Positions 59,865 to 64,000 of a stretch of 64,000 bases of DNA are shown one piece after another. Positions within the stretch are counted from its first letter, which is position 1, and the number at the start of each line of letters is the position of its first letter. The DNA comes from Dyella acidisoli (GTDB taxonomy: Bacteria > Pseudomonadota > Gammaproteobacteria > Xanthomonadales > Rhodanobacteraceae): assembly GCF_030160295.1 (NCBI RefSeq), contig NZ_BSOB01000018.1, positions 124,446 to 188,445 on the forward strand. Direction: 5' to 3'. The translations under genes were made by a program, and so were the position numbers. The notes under the pieces are model-generated. The model was not told the origin of the DNA. It worked only from the letters and a program-made list of their open reading frames with translations, and did not search any database.

Positions 59865-61916
59865 CTACAACATTGGCATTGTTCTCAAAGTTTTGTGTTT
59901 GCGGCAGTGTTGTAGGACCTGCTGCACAAATGTGTGGCAGTCATTAATGGCCGGTAAGAATCGGCCCAGATCGCGACCGGGCTTGATCATATCATTCACG
60001 CAGTCTTCGTCCACGTCGTATGGGAGCGGAATTGAGTACGAACCAGACTGGTCAGATTGCCCGGTATGATCAATTGTCCCAACAGGGGTGCCAGGCGAGT
60101 CCGGCGGCTCATCCTGACCAGGTACACCGCCACCCATTGGCCCCATGCCGGCTTCATATGTGTCGGTCTTTATCCATTGATGCGTTATGCCAACATCGTT
60201 CACCCACGAATAGTCACCGGTGATATGGGTTGGCCGCGCATACCAGTAGACAGTGAGACCAAGAGGGTCATAGCTGTTAAGCGGTCCTGCATTTACGTAA
60301 AGATACAAACTTGATTGTCCGCCATTAAAGCCAATTGGATCCGCCTCCCAATACCTCCCTGTCGCTGGATCGTAGTCACGCTGATTGTTGTAGTGCAGTC
60401 CCGTCTCTATGTCGAAGTACTGCCCAGGAAAGCGGAGGTTGTACGTATAGCCACTGCTTGTCGGCCCAACCTCACCCCACGCATTGCTCTGATATGCCCA
60501 TGTCCACACAGTGTTGCCGCTGCTATCGGCAATTGCCCTCGGTGTTCCCAACTGATCAGCTGTCACATAGGCAACCGATGCGGTCGCTCCCTGTGTATCG
60601 AGATTGGCTACAGGAATATCATCCAAGTAGACATATTCGCGATTGGTCGGCCCGTATTCGCTCAGCAGTTGGCTATCGTCGCCGTAGTTATAACGTTCCG
60701 TGGAGCCATTGGCTGTCTTTGCCACACGCTCACCACCGGCGTTGTAGGCATAGGTGGCCACGGTAGCCTGATTCAGTTGCGCCACAACCATCCGGTTACG
60801 CGCGCTATAGCCGAAGCCATACGTACTGCCTGCTTGGCTAATCGCAGTCGTGTTGCCGTCACTATCTACTGTTCTTGCCGCATTGCCGATCGAAATCAGC
60901 TGATGCGTGTTGGGTGTGTAGCTATAGGTGCCAGTGGCGAGACCGCCGCCTGTCTTGCTCAGCCGGTCCCCAGTCTGGTTATACGTCACGCTCTCCGGGG
61001 TACTACCGTCGGCTTCTGTGATCGCCGTGAGGCGATTTAGAGGATCATAGCTGTAGGTCTCAATCGCAGGGTTTGCTCCTGAGATGTTACCTATCGCGGT
61101 GACTTCTCCTATTGCATCCCGTGCCACATGCAAGGTGAACGCGGGGCTGACGAGGTCCGTCAATCGATAATTGGCATCGTAGGTGCGTGTGATGATCTGG
61201 CCGTTGCCTAGCGTGTAGCCGCTCACAGGTCCAAATGGCAGATACGTGACGTCGCTAACCAGAGTACTGGTGCCGCTAGCCGTCGTTGCAGTGATGCCAC
61301 TAACGTGGCCATCCGCGTCGTAGCTGTAGTTCACTTGATCGCCACTAGGATGCGTGATGTTCAGGATTTTGCCGCCAGGACTACGCGTATAGCTCGTCAC
61401 GTCCGTATGGCCATTAACCGTCTGGCTCTTCTGGATCACATTTCCCTGCGCGTTGTAGCAGAACACCGTGGTGACAGTGTTTTCGACGACGTGGGTCAGG
61501 TGACCAATGGGATAAGAAGTGGCGCAACCCGTGACACTATTGGGTTCGTCGTAGGTGTAGCTGATGTTTTGCGTGCTGTCGGCGTAGCTCGCGGTTAGGC
61601 GGCGGTCCTTAGCGTCGTAGCTGTAGGTGACCGTGTTGCCATTGGCATCGGTACCCGTGAGCATATTGCCCGCTGCGTCAAAGGTCTTGGCGGTTACCCC
61701 TGTATCGGGACTGGTGAGCTTCGTCTCGTCCGATAAGCCGTCGTACTGGTAGGTGGTGTTGAGGCCGTTAGGGTCCGTCACCTGAGTAAGGCGGTCCAGA
61801 GCGTCATACGTGTAAGTGGTCTTGGTGTTGGCGGTCTGCGCAACAGCCGGTAATGCGCCATTGACTATCGCCAAGCCCAGCATGATGCCGACCAGCGACT
61901 TCTTCCTTACTTTCAT
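59865..61916 (-). CDS. Exported Rhs-repeat protein with C-terminal toxin
   Basis: 683 residues from ATG 61916, which has AGGGGGACG upstream (a longer frame to 62012 is not needed). A signal peptide (RKKSLVGIMLGLAIVNGALP-AVAQ) leads straight into YD repeats (TYTYDALDRLTQVTDPNGLN). The core ends at GRYWEADPIGFNG and NSYDPLGL. The tip of about 120 residues has a His-containing segment (DVGITHQWIKTD) followed by AINDCHTFVQQVLQHC. An H-then-C order resembles permuted papain-like (NlpC/LRAT) folds, a tentative call. A membrane immunity gene follows. Confidence 0.8.
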   Translation of the reverse strand: MKVRKKSLVGIMLGLAIVNGALPAVAQTANTKTTYTYDALDRLTQVTDPNGLNTTYQYDGLSDETKLTSPDTGVTAKTFDAAGNMLTGTDANGNTVTYSYDAKDRRLTASYADSTQNISYTYDEPNSVTGCATSYPIGHLTHVVENTVTTVFCYNAQGNVIQKSQTVNGHTDVTSYTRSPGGKILNITHPSGDQVNYSYDADGHVSGITATTASGTSTLVSDVTYLPFGPVSGYTLGNGQIITRTYDANYRLTDLVSPAFTLHVARDAIGEVTAIGNISGANPAIETYSYDPLNRLTAITEADGSTPESVTYNQTGDRLSKTGGGLATGTYSYTPNTHQLISIGNAARTVDSDGNTTAISQAGSTYGFGYSARNRMVVAQLNQATVATYAYNAGGERVAKTANGSTERYNYGDDSQLLSEYGPTNREYVYLDDIPVANLDTQGATASVAYVTADQLGTPRAIADSSGNTVWTWAYQSNAWGEVGPTSSGYTYNLRFPGQYFDIETGLHYNNQRDYDPATGRYWEADPIGFNGGQSSLYLYVNAGPLNSYDPLGLTVYWYARPTHITGDYSWVNDVGITHQWIKTDTYEAGMGPMGGGVPGQDEPPDSPGTPVGTIDHTGQSDQSGSYSIPLPYDVDEDCVNDMIKPGRDLGRFLPAINDCHTFVQQVLQHCRKHKTLRTMPML

Positions 61917-62025
61917 GACACGTCCCCCTATTCTTACTCGATTCGCCCGTTCTTCTGCGCTGGTGATCGCTTTCACAACGGCAAAAACCTTCGCTGTTTG
62001 TCCTTGATCCATGGCCGCGCCTCTA

Positions 62026-64000
62026 TCAATTCGTGCCGTTGTAGTTGTCGATGGTCTGCACCAGGCGATTCAGCGCGTCATAGCCCAACTGGCGCTGGAT
62101 ACCTAAGCCATCGGCGCTCTGCACCAAGTTGCCGTTGGCGTCGTAGCTTCCGCTTGCGCTGGCGTCGAACACGGTGTGGCTAAGGCCGTCCATCACCTTC
62201 GTGAGTTGGCCCAGAGTGTTGAAATTGCGGCTCAGGCTCTTATGCAATGTGCCTGTGGAGTCGTAAACCTGTTCGACAGTTTTGTCGCCGGCGGCATCGA
62301 GCGTGTATTGCACGTAGTTGCCTTGGGCATCGGTGACCTTCACCAAGCGGTGCGCGGTGTCGTAGCCGTAGGTGGTAGCAACACCATCCGGATCGGTGAC
62401 CGTCTGCACTGCACCGTACGGAGTGTAGCCGAAGGCCACTTGTGCGCCGCCGACACTGCGTGAGGCGAGCCAACCGCGCGGCGTATAGCTCAGATCCGTA
62501 TTGGTGCCGTTGGCGTCGGTGATACGCGTAGGACGACCATCCGCATCGTAGGAAACGAAGGTGGTGATGTGCCCCTGCGGATCGGTGACCGTGTGCAGGT
62601 CGCCCGCCTGATAGCACGCCGTACCTGGCGTCCCGCAGTTCACGGAGCTGCTGTTTAGGTAATAGCTGTAGGTCGTCGTTTGCGTCAGGTCGGTACGTGA
62701 ACCGGTAGCAGTGAGCATCAAGCCGACGATAGGGCACTGCGTTGTGTCGACGGCAGTGCAGTAGGTATAGGTCCAGCGGCGCACGCCAGCGGGTACGGCG
62801 CCGGTGTTGTTGCAGGTGTAACCGGATGCGGCACTGTTCGTAGGATCGATGTCACAACGGGCCAGCGTTTGACCAGTGGCGTTGTAGACCCACTGCGTAT
62901 TGCTGATGGCGGTACCAGAGGCATTCAGCACCGTGCGCGTCAGCGGGAGACGCAATGCAGAGTTCCATGTGACCGTTGTAGTGCGCTGGTTCGACGCGCC
63001 TTGTGCGTCGACCTGCTGTGTCAGCAAGCCATTGTTGCTATAGGTAGTGGCCGTTACGTTCCCATTGAAATCAACGTATGAAGCAGGATTACCATTTGCA
63101 TCATACGTGCGTGTTTGCCAGGACTGATTGCACTGCGACCCGCAAGGCGCGCTGACACTCGCCGCCTGAGTCAGGCCACTTGTCGTCTTAGAGAATCCCA
63201 TCGTCATGTTGGCACCGAGGGGATACTGCACTGTGGATGTGCCGTCACTGTTGTAGGTAACTTGAGTCGTTCCCACGTTGCCAGCGAAGCTCGAAGACGT
63301 AGCTAGCCCATTGCTGTTATACGTCGCGTAGACATAGCGAACGCCGGCCTCATCAATGATGCCAGTCAGCGTGCTAGGCAGGTTTGCGCCGCTCGTCTGC
63401 GATGATTCGTTATAGACATACTGCCGCGTCTTACCATCTGGATACTGGACTGAAAGTAAATTTCCGACGCTATCGTACGAATACGTCAGCGCACCCAAGT
63501 CGGGCAACGTAACTTGGTGAAGAGAGCGGTTGGAGTTGTAGGAAAAATTGAGTTGGCGGCCTTTGGGGTCGGTCACAGTAAGCAGCAATCCTGCCACTGG
63601 AGCGACGGACGCTGGTGTTGATGTGGTGCTGTAGGCAAGAGTAATGCCTTGCCCAGAGTCGTCAGAGACCGACTGCAACAAGCCGCTTGTCGCATCGTAT
63701 GTTTCGTATTGCCGCAAGTCTGAAACAAACAGCGTGTACGAGACCGCTGTCCCTTGTGCATTGTCGTTTTCCAGGAGCTGATCAGCCACATCTGGATCGG
63801 TTACCCAGACACCGTTCGATTTCGTAAACCCTTCTTGGGTCCCATCGGGCCGAATCAGCACGAGGGATGACGTCGGCGATCCCTGCAGCAACAAGGTGCG
63901 ATCAAAACTGTGCCGCCATTGCAAACCCATTTCCGACGAAGTCGTCGCGGCCGCACTGTTGTAGAAGCGCCGAAATACTAGCCAGCGGTTGTCTGAGTAA
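62026..64000 (-). CDS. Rhs-repeat protein lacking a toxin tip, 5' end outside window
   Basis: At least 658 codons; the frame is open to the window edge (LVFRRFYNSAAATTSSEMGL before the first internal Met), so the N terminus is missing. It starts with the DUF6531-like GLQWRHSFDRTLLL and LVLIRPDGTQEGF. Many YD repeats follow, and it ends abruptly within a repeat (LGYDALNRLVQTIDNYNGTN). It has no DPxG boundary and no tip. The next rhs gene starts 109 bp later. It reads as a displaced or split Rhs core whose C-terminal part was replaced by the downstream gene. Confidence 0.8.
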   Translation of the reverse strand, partial: YSDNRWLVFRRFYNSAAATTSSEMGLQWRHSFDRTLLLQGSPTSSLVLIRPDGTQEGFTKSNGVWVTDPDVADQLLENDNAQGTAVSYTLFVSDLRQYETYDATSGLLQSVSDDSGQGITLAYSTTSTPASVAPVAGLLLTVTDPKGRQLNFSYNSNRSLHQVTLPDLGALTYSYDSVGNLLSVQYPDGKTRQYVYNESSQTSGANLPSTLTGIIDEAGVRYVYATYNSNGLATSSSFAGNVGTTQVTYNSDGTSTVQYPLGANMTMGFSKTTSGLTQAASVSAPCGSQCNQSWQTRTYDANGNPASYVDFNGNVTATTYSNNGLLTQQVDAQGASNQRTTTVTWNSALRLPLTRTVLNASGTAISNTQWVYNATGQTLARCDIDPTNSAASGYTCNNTGAVPAGVRRWTYTYCTAVDTTQCPIVGLMLTATGSRTDLTQTTTYSYYLNSSSVNCGTPGTACYQAGDLHTVTDPQGHITTFVSYDADGRPTRITDANGTNTDLSYTPRGWLASRSVGGAQVAFGYTPYGAVQTVTDPDGVATTYGYDTAHRLVKVTDAQGNYVQYTLDAAGDKTVEQVYDSTGTLHKSLSRNFNTLGQLTKVMDGLSHTVFDASASGSYDANGNLVQSADGLGIQRQLGYDALNRLVQTIDNYNGTN

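Overview
The window looks like a chromosomal segment of a GC-rich gammaproteobacterium, most likely of the Xanthomonadales (Rhodanobacter/Dyella/Luteibacter type). The evidence is the 3' part of an rpoD-like sigma-70 gene, dispersed intergenic repeats of a kind common in that order, and the gene families present. Genus is not decided. Host backbone covers only about 1-2453: rpoD with its terminator, a SnoaL-like protein, and a tRNA-Ile(CAU) gene split by a 251-nt group I intron in the anticodon loop.

Two mobile elements follow. The first is a complete Tn7-like transposon (2477-26827, 24,351 bp). It has matched ends (TGCGC-N7-CATAGTTTGGCC), a 5-bp target duplication CCTCA (2472-2476 and 26828-26832), and starts 23 bp after the tRNA 3' end. 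Its machinery is a tnsAB fusion, tnsC and tniQ/tnsD in one overlapping operon running toward the tRNA. Its cargo is a defence and conflict island: a BcepMu gp16-like regulator, a DUF3644 + HNH pair, a truncated second TnsA-like gene, a complete ABC-three-component (ABC-3C) system with an Mrr-like nuclease, a metallophosphoesterase-STAND ATPase, a twin-arginine beta-helix (pectate-lyase-like) protein, and a large Rhs toxin with an overlapping putative immunity gene.

The second element is a P2-like prophage. Its tyrosine integrase begins at 27028; once the transposon is removed in silico this is about 220 bp from the tRNA 3' end, so the tRNA is the likely attB. Gene order: int, primase-helicase, AlpA-like regulator, Ogr-like activator, CI-like repressor, a moron with an OLD-like ATPase-TOPRIM and a Dam methylase, then the late genes D-U-T-E/E'-FII-FI-W-V, an AlbA_2 moron, G-H-I-J, a Com + DNA methyltransferase moron, a membrane protein, S-R-Rz/Rz1-endolysin-holins-X-L-M-N-O, and divergent P-Q. 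Compared with P2, V and W lie beyond G instead of before J. A 20-bp dyad (KGTRCC-N8-GGTACM) occurs in three late intergenic regions and is a good candidate for the Ogr activator site. The E/E' pair keeps the P2-type TTTTTTG slippery sequence.

Beyond portal gene Q (59570) lie a putative small membrane immunity protein and two tandem rhs genes on the minus strand, the first running off the window end. No copy of the tRNA 3' end was found on this side, so the right prophage boundary is unresolved and the rhs genes may be prophage or host.

Together the tRNA has served as a landing site for an intron, probably a P2-like prophage, and a Tn7-like transposon that inserted between the tRNA and int. 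Both elements carry anti-phage or toxin genes, visibly more AT-rich than the phage structural genes.
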